NCBI GenBank assembly: GCA_007136405.1 | Contig: SLHA01000087.1 | Span: 1 to 64,000, forward strand | Origin: Candidatus Latescibacterota bacterium | Lineage (GTDB): Bacteria > Latescibacterota > UBA2968 > UBA8231 | DNA: 64,000 nucleotides | Reading direction: 5' to 3' | Part shown: piece by piece, positions 49,201 through 57,902 of the stretch | How the letters are laid out: every line of letters starts with the position of its first letter | Position numbering within the stretch: position 1 is the stretch's first letter | Made by a program: the position numbers and the translations under genes | Notes under the pieces: generated by a model | Database searches by the model: none | Told to the model about the DNA's origin: nothing | What the model saw: only the letters and a program-made list of their open reading frames with translations

Positions 49201-49776
49201 TCACTCCTTGTCGAGCGCGGCAACCAGGTCTCCGCGCATTCTTTTCAGGGTTTGATTGATGATCCGGCATACGGCTTCCGACGATATGGTGGCTCCTGTG
49301 ATGGCATCGATTTCGTTGGCAGCCCTGGCACCGGTCTTGACGACGACCAGCTCTTTCTCGGCCGGTGAGCCGGCAAACTGGGACAGAAATCCTTCCTCTG
49401 TGATCCTGTTACCCAGCCCGGGAGTTTCTTTCTGCTCGAGAACGTACACACCAGTTATCTCCCGAACCCGGGCGTCCACACCCACCAGCAACTCGATGCG
49501 ATCGGCAAAGCCCTGGCCACCGCCGGATATCACCCAGCCCAACTGGCCTGCCGGATTTTCGGCGCGGAAAACCCGCTCCCCGTCGATCTCATCCTGCGTG
49601 CTTGCTTCTCTGGTGGCCCCTGGGACGAGTTTCGGTATCTGGTCTACGGTCTCGTCCAATCTGTTCTGAGCGATGCGTCCACTCAGAGTCGACTCTACCG
49701 CGGCCAGCATTCCCCCGAAGCACAGCCCCAGAAGAATCACCAGCCAGGCCTGGGCCAAATAGTTGTTGCGCATCAT
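49201..49776 (-). CDS. rnfG: Rnf complex subunit RnfG (covalent flavin)
   Basis: DAITGATISSEAV; ETPGLGNRI. Confidence 0.92.
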   Translation of the reverse strand: MMRNNYLAQAWLVILLGLCFGGMLAAVESTLSGRIAQNRLDETVDQIPKLVPGATREASTQDEIDGERVFRAENPAGQLGWVISGGGQGFADRIELLVGVDARVREITGVYVLEQKETPGLGNRITEEGFLSQFAGSPAEKELVVVKTGARAANEIDAITGATISSEAVCRIINQTLKRMRGDLVAALDKE

Positions 49777-49786
49777 ATCCCTCCGC

Positions 49787-50797
49787 TCAAACCTGGACAG
49801 GAGCCGGTCCGCCGACAGGACGCGGGATGGTCCAGCGGTTGATCAACGGCGTCGTCGCGTTCATGAGCAGGACGGCGAACATCACGCCTTCCGGGTAACC
49901 GCTGAACAGCCGCATGAGCATGACGAACAGGCCGATTCCAACACCGAAGATCCACTTGCCGGTGGGCGTCAACGGGCTGCTGACAGGATCCGTGGCGATG
50001 AAGAAGGCACCGAACAACAGCGCACCCGCCAGGATGTGGTGCAGCATGCTCAACACACCGTCACCGAGCAGCTGGGCGATCAGTGCAACGACAGCCGTCG
50101 ACAGAATGGTACCGGCCGCGATCTCCCAGGAAGCCGTCCGGCGCAGGCACAGGAAGATCCCCCCGGCGAGACAGGCCAATGCACTGGTTTCACCCAGAGA
50201 CCCGTTGACGTTGCCCAAGAACAGCGACCACAGCGACGCGCTCTCTCCATCCTGCACAGCCCGGGTCAATGGCGTGGCCGCCGTGACCGCGTCCAGCGCG
50301 CTCGTGTCACTCTGGTACGCGGTGGCTCCGAGGGCTACGGGAAAACAGACCAGCACGAAGGCCCTTCCGACCATGGCCGGGTTGAACAGATTCTGTCCCA
50401 GTCCGCCAAAGACGATCTTGCCCAGGCCTATGGCCACCGTTCCAGCAATCAGCCCCACGTACCAGGGAGCGCTCCATGGCAAGGACAGAGCCAGGATCAC
50501 CCCCGTGACTACGGCGGACAGGTCGTTCAGATTGGCGTGCCGTCCACGCCACCGGGTGAACAGCGCTTCAGCAACCACACAGGTCACCACGCAGATCGCC
50601 AGCTGCTTGACGGCGTAGAGGCGGAAAACCACCAGCGCGGCGACGATGAGCGGCACCAGCGCGATCAGCACGTCCAGCATCATCCAGCGAGTGGTACAGG
50701 CGCCACTGGTGCTGGCCAGATGCGGCGACGGCGCCACATTGATATGCGCCTCCGGACTGGCCTGCGCCTCGGCTTCTCTGGGTGTATCCTCTGCCAT
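49787..50797 (-). CDS. rnfD: Rnf complex subunit RnfD
   Basis: FNPAMVGRAFVLVCFP; DAVTAATPLTR flavinylation region. Confidence 0.92.
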   Translation of the reverse strand: MAEDTPREAEAQASPEAHINVAPSPHLASTSGACTTRWMMLDVLIALVPLIVAALVVFRLYAVKQLAICVVTCVVAEALFTRWRGRHANLNDLSAVVTGVILALSLPWSAPWYVGLIAGTVAIGLGKIVFGGLGQNLFNPAMVGRAFVLVCFPVALGATAYQSDTSALDAVTAATPLTRAVQDGESASLWSLFLGNVNGSLGETSALACLAGGIFLCLRRTASWEIAAGTILSTAVVALIAQLLGDGVLSMLHHILAGALLFGAFFIATDPVSSPLTPTGKWIFGVGIGLFVMLMRLFSGYPEGVMFAVLLMNATTPLINRWTIPRPVGGPAPVQV

Positions 50798-50926
50798 AAA
50801 GCTATGCTCTTTCCGTGGAGATTCTGCTTGACATCACGGCCTGTAGGCGGTTGCCGCCACCTGGACGGTCGCGCGCCGGTGTGCCGGACACACAGGTTGC
50901 CCCCAACCCGGTGCGTGCCGATCTCC

Positions 50927-52282
50927 TCATGGACGAGGCAGCAGAGCCTTGCCCATGCGGACGAGTTGAACCAGCGGAATCTGCGCCGGACAGGCATAAG
51001 CACAGCAGCCGCATTCCATGCAGGCGGTAATATGATACTGCCGGGCCAAGTCCCAGTCGCGGTGCCTGGCGGCCAGGGCGATCTTGGTAGGTACCAGGTT
51101 CAGGGGACACACGTCCACGCAACGACCGCAGCGAACGCAGGGGGTTTCCTCCTGGTCGATCAGATCATCCTGCGTCAGCACCGTGATCCCGCTGGTACCC
51201 TTGGTGACGGGCGCATCCAATTCACCCAGGGAAAATCCCATCATGGGACCGCCCGACAGCACTCGGGCCGCGCTGGAGCGCAATCCGCCGCAATGATCGA
51301 TCAGTTCTTGGTACGATATACCGATGGGCGCCAGCAGGTTTTTGGGGTATTCGATGCCGGAGCCTGACACCGTGACGATCCGGTGCGTCAACGCCTTGCC
51401 GCGCAACACCGCCCGGGCAACGGCCGCACAGGTCCCCACATTGAGCACTACCACCCCTACATCCAGCGGCAGTCCTCCAGTGGGCACTTCACGGTCCAGG
51501 ACGGCCGGAATCAACTGTCGCTCACCGCCCATGGGATACCTGGTGGTTACTCCGGCAATCTCCACGCCGGTGCCCGCGACCGCTTGCTCCATGGCGCCGA
51601 TGGCCCGCGGTTTGTTGTCCTCGATGGCGATGACGATGCGCTCCGCACCGATGGCCCGTGCAGCCAGTAGCGCACCGGTGATTATCGGCGCCGGGGCCTC
51701 CATCATGAGCCGGTAGTCCGCCGTCAGATAGGGCTCACACTCCGAACCGTTGATCAGCAGGACATCGATGGGCTTGTCCTTGTTGGGGGTCAGCTTGACA
51801 TGGGTTGGGAAGGCCGCCCCGCCCATACCCACGATTCCGGCGCGACGCACGGCATCCACAATCTGATCAGCGGAGTGACCGTCCAGATCCGTCACCGGCC
51901 AGTCTCCCCCGAACATATCCTCGAACAGGTCCTGTCCTTCGAGCTGGTCGCCGTCGGACCGGACCGGAACGGCTGCGACATGCCTACCATTGGGCAGCGT
52001 GACCACGCCGGTGCGCGCCACCTTGCCGGCTATGGGCGTGTGCACCGGCGCCGAGACAAAGGCCTCCGCTTCCCCCAGGACCTCCCCCATGGAAACCGAT
52101 TGCCTGTTCTTGACCACCACCTCACAGGGGGCGCCGGTATGCTGATGCAGGGGTACGATCACGTCCCTGGGGGTGGGTGCAACCTCGATGGCGGCATCGG
52201 CGGCAAAGATCTTCCGGTCCTCGGGATGTATCCCCCGGGCAAACGATCCGGTACCGGGAAGATCCTTCAGTGTCGCTGCCAT
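50927..52282 (-). CDS. rnfC: Rnf complex subunit RnfC
   Basis: GGIHPEDRK-like N-term; GMGGAAFPTHVKL; CVRCGRCVDVCPLNL, CMECGCCAYACPAQIP. Confidence 0.93.
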   Translation of the reverse strand: MAATLKDLPGTGSFARGIHPEDRKIFAADAAIEVAPTPRDVIVPLHQHTGAPCEVVVKNRQSVSMGEVLGEAEAFVSAPVHTPIAGKVARTGVVTLPNGRHVAAVPVRSDGDQLEGQDLFEDMFGGDWPVTDLDGHSADQIVDAVRRAGIVGMGGAAFPTHVKLTPNKDKPIDVLLINGSECEPYLTADYRLMMEAPAPIITGALLAARAIGAERIVIAIEDNKPRAIGAMEQAVAGTGVEIAGVTTRYPMGGERQLIPAVLDREVPTGGLPLDVGVVVLNVGTCAAVARAVLRGKALTHRIVTVSGSGIEYPKNLLAPIGISYQELIDHCGGLRSSAARVLSGGPMMGFSLGELDAPVTKGTSGITVLTQDDLIDQEETPCVRCGRCVDVCPLNLVPTKIALAARHRDWDLARQYHITACMECGCCAYACPAQIPLVQLVRMGKALLPRP

Positions 52283-52581
52283 ACTGTCTCCTCATTCGCT
52301 CGACGCCTTCTGGCCACCAACGTGCTGAGCAGCATACCGGCGCCGAGTCCGGCGACCGCGCCGATAAACTGTTCTCCATGGCTTTCGCCCAGCACCGCAC
52401 CGATGCAGGCCAGGAATACGGGAACAAGAAAATGTCCCGCCGAAGCCAGCGCAAAAGACCGCCCGGAGAGTGGCCCGGTCGCATGCCCGGCATCCTGACC
52501 GCGGTCCGTCGTTGCACAGTGGCGGCATCCGCCCGAACACGCCGTGCGCCGAAGACGCTCATCACAGTCTGTTCCGTTCAT
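52267..52581 (-). CDS. Small Cys-rich membrane protein, RseC/MucC-like (start uncertain)
   Basis: CSGGCRHC then two hydrophobic segments ALASAGHFLVPVFLACIGAVLG / FIGAVAGLGAGMLLSTLVARR; overlaps rnfC start. Confidence 0.6.
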   Translation of the reverse strand: MNGTDCDERLRRTACSGGCRHCATTDRGQDAGHATGPLSGRSFALASAGHFLVPVFLACIGAVLGESHGEQFIGAVAGLGAGMLLSTLVARRRRANEETVWQRH

Positions 52582-52601
52582 GTCATGGCTGGACTCGGTA
52601 A

Positions 52602-52639
52602 GGCAAGCGTGGACGCCAGGTCTGGCGTCCACGCTTGCC
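52602..52639. other. 17-bp perfect stem-loop between DHOD-like gene and the rnf operon
   Basis: GGCAAGCGTGGACGCCA-GGTC-TGGCGTCCACGCTTGCC. Confidence 0.85.
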
Positions 52640-52645
52640 CGCACG

Positions 52646-53647
52646 CTATGGCGCGTACTGTTGGAAGGTGTTCAGAGCCTTGATGTAGTTGGCCCGTTCC
52701 AGAGCCGCCGGATTGGGACAGTGTTCATGGCTCATGCTGCCGCGCAACTGTTCGAGAGACTGATAGTCCTGCTGTGTCACCCAGGTCTGCAGCCCGTCCA
52801 ACACCTCCTTGATATGCCCGATACCATGCTGCAGAAGGGCCGAACACATCATGGTGACGGTAGCGCCGGCCAGCAGCATTTTGACTACGTCAGCGCCCGA
52901 ATGGATGCCGCTGGTGGCAGCCATATCCGCCTCTATCTGGCCGTGCAGAATGGCGATCCAGCGCAGGGGCAGCCGCATGTCGTACGGCGTACTGAGCAGC
53001 ACGTTGGGTGTGACCTCGAGCGCGTCAAGATCGATGTCCGGTTGATAGAACCGGTTGAACAACACCAATCCGTCAGCACCGGCCCAGTCCAGTTGCCGAG
53101 CCACATGGGCCATGGAGCCGAAATACGGAGCGAGTTTCACCGCCACGGGTATGCTGATGTGTTTCTTGACCTCGGTCAGTATATTCAGATGGAGTTGTTC
53201 GACCTCCTGACCGCTGACACCGGCATCTGTGGGTATGTGGTAGATATTCAGTTCCAGCGCATCGGCACCCGCGGCCTCGATCTTGTGACTGTACTCTATC
53301 CAGCCCCCCATGGTGCTGCCGTTGAGGCTGGCGATAACCGGAATATCAACGGCTTTTTTCGCCTGCTGGATGTGTTCCAGGTATTTCTCCGGTCCGATGT
53401 TGTACTTTTCGTACTCGGGGAAGTAATCGAGCGCCTCGGCGAAACTGTTGGTACCGACATTCAGATAATGGTCCAGCTCCACGGATTCGTGGCGAATCTC
53501 CTCCTCGAACAGCGAAAAGAGGACCACGGCTGACGCTCCGGCATCCTCCATCTGCTTGATACTGGCCAGATCCCGCGCCAGCGGTGAAGCCGACACGACG
53601 AGCGGATTCTTCAGCTTCAGGCCCAGATACGTCGTCGACAGATCCAT
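52646..53647 (-). CDS. Dihydroorotate dehydrogenase-like protein
   Basis: MDLSTTYLGLKLKNPLVVSASPL; VIASLNGSTMGGW; ADALELNIYHIP. Confidence 0.85.
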   Translation of the reverse strand: MDLSTTYLGLKLKNPLVVSASPLARDLASIKQMEDAGASAVVLFSLFEEEIRHESVELDHYLNVGTNSFAEALDYFPEYEKYNIGPEKYLEHIQQAKKAVDIPVIASLNGSTMGGWIEYSHKIEAAGADALELNIYHIPTDAGVSGQEVEQLHLNILTEVKKHISIPVAVKLAPYFGSMAHVARQLDWAGADGLVLFNRFYQPDIDLDALEVTPNVLLSTPYDMRLPLRWIAILHGQIEADMAATSGIHSGADVVKMLLAGATVTMMCSALLQHGIGHIKEVLDGLQTWVTQQDYQSLEQLRGSMSHEHCPNPAALERANYIKALNTFQQYAP

Positions 53648-53692
53648 ATATGAGTTCTCCTTCTGGGTTGTGGCCTGTTGCGCTTAAGCCTG

Positions 53693-56600
53693 CTACTGGG
53701 CGGAATCACCGTTATAGGACATCTCGGCCAGGTGCTGATAGATGCTCCAGCGCAGCTTGATGTTGGCTTCCGCCTGTTGCAGCAATCGCGCCGCCACCTC
53801 CGGTTTGGCCTTGACAAGCATGTTGTAGCGGGTCTCCTTGTAAGCGTAGTCCTCGAAAGCGGCCTTCGGCGCCCGTGAATCCAGCTGCAGCGGGTTTTTG
53901 CCTTTCGCCGCCAGTTCGGGGTTGAACCGGAACAAGGGCCAGTACCCTGTATCCACCGCCATCTTCTGCTGCTCCAGACCCTGCTGCATGTTGATGCCGT
54001 GAGCGATGCAGTGGCTGTACGCGATGATCAGCGAAGGACCATCATAGCTTTCCGCCTCCAGCAGGGCACGCAAGGTCTGCGCATCATTGGCCCCCATGGC
54101 CACCTGCGCCACATAGACGTTGCCGTAGACCATCACCATCCGGGCAAGGTCCTTCTTGATCATGGGCTTGCCGCCAGCCGCGAACTTGGCCACCGCCCCC
54201 AGGGGCGTGGCTTTGGACATCTGGCCACCGGTGTTGGAGTACACTTCTGTGTCCATGACCAGCACGTTGACGTTGCGACCCGAGGCCAGAACGTGGTCCA
54301 GCCCGCCGTAACCGATGTCGTACGCCCAACCATCACCACCCATGATCCAGACACTCTTCTTCACCAGCGCGTCCGCCACGGTCCTGAGTTGCCGTACGGC
54401 GGGACCATCCAGACCGTCGAGCTTCTCCTTGAGGGCCGCGACCCGGTCCCGCTGGTTGAAGATCTCCGCCTCGTCCTTCTGGTTGCTGGTCAGAATGGCA
54501 TCCGCCAGCTCCGCGCCCACTTCATCCCGCAACTGGGTCAGCAGTTCACGGGCGTACTCGGTGTGCTTGTCCAGCGTCAACCGCATCCCCATGCCGAACT
54601 CGGCATTGTCCTCGAACAGCGAGTTCGACCATGTGGGCCCGCGGCCGTCCGCGTTGGTGGTCCATGGTGTGGTGGGTAGATTGCCGCCATAGATAGAGGA
54701 GCATCCCGTGGCATTGGCCACCAACATGCGGTCCCCGAACAACTGGCTGACGAGTTTCACATACGGAGTTTCACCACACCCGGCACACGCACCGGAAAAC
54801 TCGAACAGGGGCTCCAGGAACTGCGCTCCCTTGACCGTGTTGACCTTCAGTTCGCGCCGGTCCGGATTGGGTATCTGGTTGAGGAAGAACTCCCAATTCT
54901 CCCGCTCGGAGGCGCGCAGCGGCGGCTGCGGCGACAGGTTGATCGCCTTGAGCTTGGCCTCGGCCTTGTTCTTGGCGGGACAGGCCTGCACGCACAGACC
55001 ACAGCCGGTGCAGTCCTCCGGAGAAACCTGCATGGTGAAGACCGTACCTTCAGCGAATTCCCGGCCGCGCGCTTTGGTGGACTTGAACGTTGGCGGAGCA
55101 TTCTCCAACAGATCCGCATCGTACACCTTGGAGCGGATGACCGCGTGGGGGCACACCATGACACACTTGTTGCACTGGATGCAGGTATCCGGATCCCATA
55201 CGGGAATCTCCAGCGCAATGCTCCGCTTTTCCCACTTGGTGGTTCCGGTCGGGTAGGTTCCGTCCAGCGGCATGAGGCTCACGGGTATGTGGTCGGCAAC
55301 CAGATCGGCTGGACGCTCCAGCATCTTTGCCGTGACATTTTTGACGAAATCAGGCGCCTCGGCCGGCACCGCGGGCGGTCTCTCGACCGTGCTGGTGGCA
55401 GACTGGGGAACGGTTACTTCGATCATGTTGTCCACCGCCTGATCCACGGCAGCATAGTTGCGCTTGACGATTTCCTCGCCACGCTTGCCGTAGGTCTTGT
55501 AGATGGTCTCCTTGATCTTGCCGATGGCTTCATCTCTGGGCAGAATTCCCGAGATGGCGAAGAAGCACGTCTGCATCACCGTGTTGATGCGCTGGCCCAT
55601 ACCGGTCTCACGCGCCACCTTGTAGGCGTCCACGGCGTAGAATTTGATTTTCTTGCGAATGATCTCTTCCTGGATGTGCAGCGGCATGCTGTCCCACACT
55701 TCCTCGGCCGGGACATGGGTATTCAGCAGGAAGGTAGCTCCCTCCACTGCTTTCTCCAGCACGTTGATCCGCTCCAGGAACACAGCCTGGTGGCAGGCTA
55801 CGAAGTTCGCATGGTTGACCAGGTAGGTGGAATGTATGGGGCGCGGTCCGAAACGCAGGTGCGAGACCGTCATGGAGCCGGATTTGCGCGAGTCGTAGAC
55901 GAAATAACCCTGCGCGTAGTTGGGTGTCTCCTCGCCGATGATCTTGATGGAGTTCTTGTTGGCGCCCACCGTGCCGTCCGCGCCCAGACCGTAGAACACC
56001 GCGCGAGTGACATCGTCCTTCTCGATGTTGTAGTCCAGATCCCACTCCACGCTGGTGTGGGTGACGTCGTCCACGATGCCCACGGTAAAATGCTTTTTGG
56101 GCCGGTCCTTTCTCAGCTCGTCGAAGACGCCCTTCAGCATACCCGGATTCAGTTCCTTGGAACCCAGGCCGTAGCGGCCTCCCGTGATGTACTTGTCGGT
56201 GATGCCCTTGGTAGCCAGCGCCTCCACCACGTCCATGTACAACGGCTCGCCCGCGGCTCCCGGCTCCTTGGTCCTGTCCAGGACGGCGATCTGCTTGACC
56301 GTGTCCGGCAACGCGGCGACGAAGTGTTCGGCGGAGAACGGACGATACAACCTCACCTTGAGGACGCCGACCTTCTCACCGTCCTGGTTCAGGGCTTCCA
56401 CGGTCTCCTGGGCGGTTTCCGCCCCTGAAGCCATGATCACCACCACGCGGTCCGCATCCGGAGCACCGACGTAATCGAACAGACGGTACTGGCGCCCCGT
56501 CAGTTCGGCGAAACGGTCCATGGCTTTCTGGACGATGCCCGGGCACTTCTGATAGTGCGTATTGCCGGCCTCGCGACTCTGGAAGAAGACGTCCGGGTTC

Positions 56601-57259
56601 TGTGCGGTACCCCGCAGCACGGGCTTGTCCGGCGTCATGCGGTTGGCGCGGAAGCTCCACACCAGGTCATCATCGATCATGGCCCGCAGCGTGTCGTCAT
56701 CCAGTTCCTCGATCTTCTGGATCTCATGCGAGCTGCGAAAACCGTCGAAGAAATGCATGAACGGCACGCGCGACTCGAGTGTGGCCGCGTGGGCGATCAG
56801 CGCCAGATCATGGATCTCCTGGATGGAAGCCGAGGCCAGCATGGCGAAGCCGGTGGCGCGCGTGGTCATCACATCGCTGTGGTCGCCGAAAATGGACAAA
56901 GCGTGGGTTGCCAGCGCGCGCGCCGATACATGCATCACGAAGGGGGTCAACTCACCCGCAATCTTGTACATGTCCGGGATCATCAGGAGCAGCCCCTGAG
57001 ACGCAGTGAACGTGGTGGTCAGGGCGCCGGCCTGCTGGGCTCCGTGCAACGCCCCGGCAGCCCCGCCTTCGCTCTGCATCTCCACGACATGCGGCACCGT
57101 CCCCCAGATATTCTTGCGGCCTGCCGCCGACCAGGCGTCGGCGACCTCCCCCATATCGGACGAGGGCGTGATGGGGTAGATCGAAATCACTTCGCTCAGC
57201 CGGTGCGCGACCGAAGCCGCAGCCTCAGTGCCTTGAATGGTAGTTACCCGTTTGCTCAT
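53693..57259 (-). CDS. nifJ: Pyruvate:ferredoxin (flavodoxin) oxidoreductase
   Basis: 1188 aa single-chain PFOR; YPITPSSDMGEVADAW; GRYGLGSKE; 2x4Fe-4S; GDGWAYDIGYGGLDHVLASG. Confidence 0.96.
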   Translation of the reverse strand: MSKRVTTIQGTEAAASVAHRLSEVISIYPITPSSDMGEVADAWSAAGRKNIWGTVPHVVEMQSEGGAAGALHGAQQAGALTTTFTASQGLLLMIPDMYKIAGELTPFVMHVSARALATHALSIFGDHSDVMTTRATGFAMLASASIQEIHDLALIAHAATLESRVPFMHFFDGFRSSHEIQKIEELDDDTLRAMIDDDLVWSFRANRMTPDKPVLRGTAQNPDVFFQSREAGNTHYQKCPGIVQKAMDRFAELTGRQYRLFDYVGAPDADRVVVIMASGAETAQETVEALNQDGEKVGVLKVRLYRPFSAEHFVAALPDTVKQIAVLDRTKEPGAAGEPLYMDVVEALATKGITDKYITGGRYGLGSKELNPGMLKGVFDELRKDRPKKHFTVGIVDDVTHTSVEWDLDYNIEKDDVTRAVFYGLGADGTVGANKNSIKIIGEETPNYAQGYFVYDSRKSGSMTVSHLRFGPRPIHSTYLVNHANFVACHQAVFLERINVLEKAVEGATFLLNTHVPAEEVWDSMPLHIQEEIIRKKIKFYAVDAYKVARETGMGQRINTVMQTCFFAISGILPRDEAIGKIKETIYKTYGKRGEEIVKRNYAAVDQAVDNMIEVTVPQSATSTVERPPAVPAEAPDFVKNVTAKMLERPADLVADHIPVSLMPLDGTYPTGTTKWEKRSIALEIPVWDPDTCIQCNKCVMVCPHAVIRSKVYDADLLENAPPTFKSTKARGREFAEGTVFTMQVSPEDCTGCGLCVQACPAKNKAEAKLKAINLSPQPPLRASERENWEFFLNQIPNPDRRELKVNTVKGAQFLEPLFEFSGACAGCGETPYVKLVSQLFGDRMLVANATGCSSIYGGNLPTTPWTTNADGRGPTWSNSLFEDNAEFGMGMRLTLDKHTEYARELLTQLRDEVGAELADAILTSNQKDEAEIFNQRDRVAALKEKLDGLDGPAVRQLRTVADALVKKSVWIMGGDGWAYDIGYGGLDHVLASGRNVNVLVMDTEVYSNTGGQMSKATPLGAVAKFAAGGKPMIKKDLARMVMVYGNVYVAQVAMGANDAQTLRALLEAESYDGPSLIIAYSHCIAHGINMQQGLEQQKMAVDTGYWPLFRFNPELAAKGKNPLQLDSRAPKAAFEDYAYKETRYNMLVKAKPEVAARLLQQAEANIKLRWSIYQHLAEMSYNGDSAQ

Positions 57260-57779
57260 TCCTCACCTTTCTGCTATACACGACCAGGACGTGCTCGTGT
57301 TGTTGGTTAGAACTGGTGTTCGCATGGTCCCGACCCTGCTGGACTGCGCCGTGTTCACGGCCGCCGCCTGACGCCGGCGGCAAGCCGGCAGGCCGCCCGG
57401 ATGCGTGCGGGATGGTATCACGTGGATGTGATTTAATTTTTTTGCTACATGCCCGTGGACACGGCAATGGCGCGCCGCCTTGCGCGGCCCGAAGCACCGG
57501 ATGGACACCGGAGCGACGCATCCGTGCGAATCGAACCACGGCCACGCCCGCTACGGACCCATCTCCCCAACCCGCCGCGCAGTGGACTCCCCCGCAGAAC
57601 TCTCCGGCTAAGCAAACAGGATGCCACGATCGGCGCAAACCTGCCCATGCATGTATCCCCTGGCAGGCCGTGCGATTCGCTCCCCGGCACCTGAAACCGG
57701 CCGCGACGGCAACGTCACAGCTGGGCTGAACAGGTCCCAAACCGCCGCTCAACCGGATGGGGGGTGCGCAAGTCATGCC

Positions 57780-57823
57780 CATAGTCTATCTTAACAATCT
57801 CGGACATTTCTGGTTATCTGCAA
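57780..57823 (-). promoter_or_regulatory. Candidate nifJ promoter resembling the hox promoter, with a Rex half-site
   Basis: minus strand TTGCAG-N16-GAGATT-GTTA; shares 11-mer ACAATCTCGGA (plus strand) with the hox promoter. Confidence 0.4.
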
Positions 57824-57902
57824 CACCGCGCCCGTTGCGAGGGCACATCGGTTTTCACGTCGCCATACCGGCACGGTTTGCCCTTCACCCGAACCGCTCC
57901 CC

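Noticed and set aside
57430-57455. AT-rich ATGTGATTTAATTTTTTTGCTACAT in the nifJ leader as CRP/Rex site
   Set aside because: Half-sites are not symmetric and the spacing does not match Rex or CRP/FNR consensus.
57515-57545. T-arm-like GGTTCGATTC on the minus strand
   Set aside because: Stem and loop lengths do not fit a tRNA T-arm and no acceptor/anticodon arms are visible.
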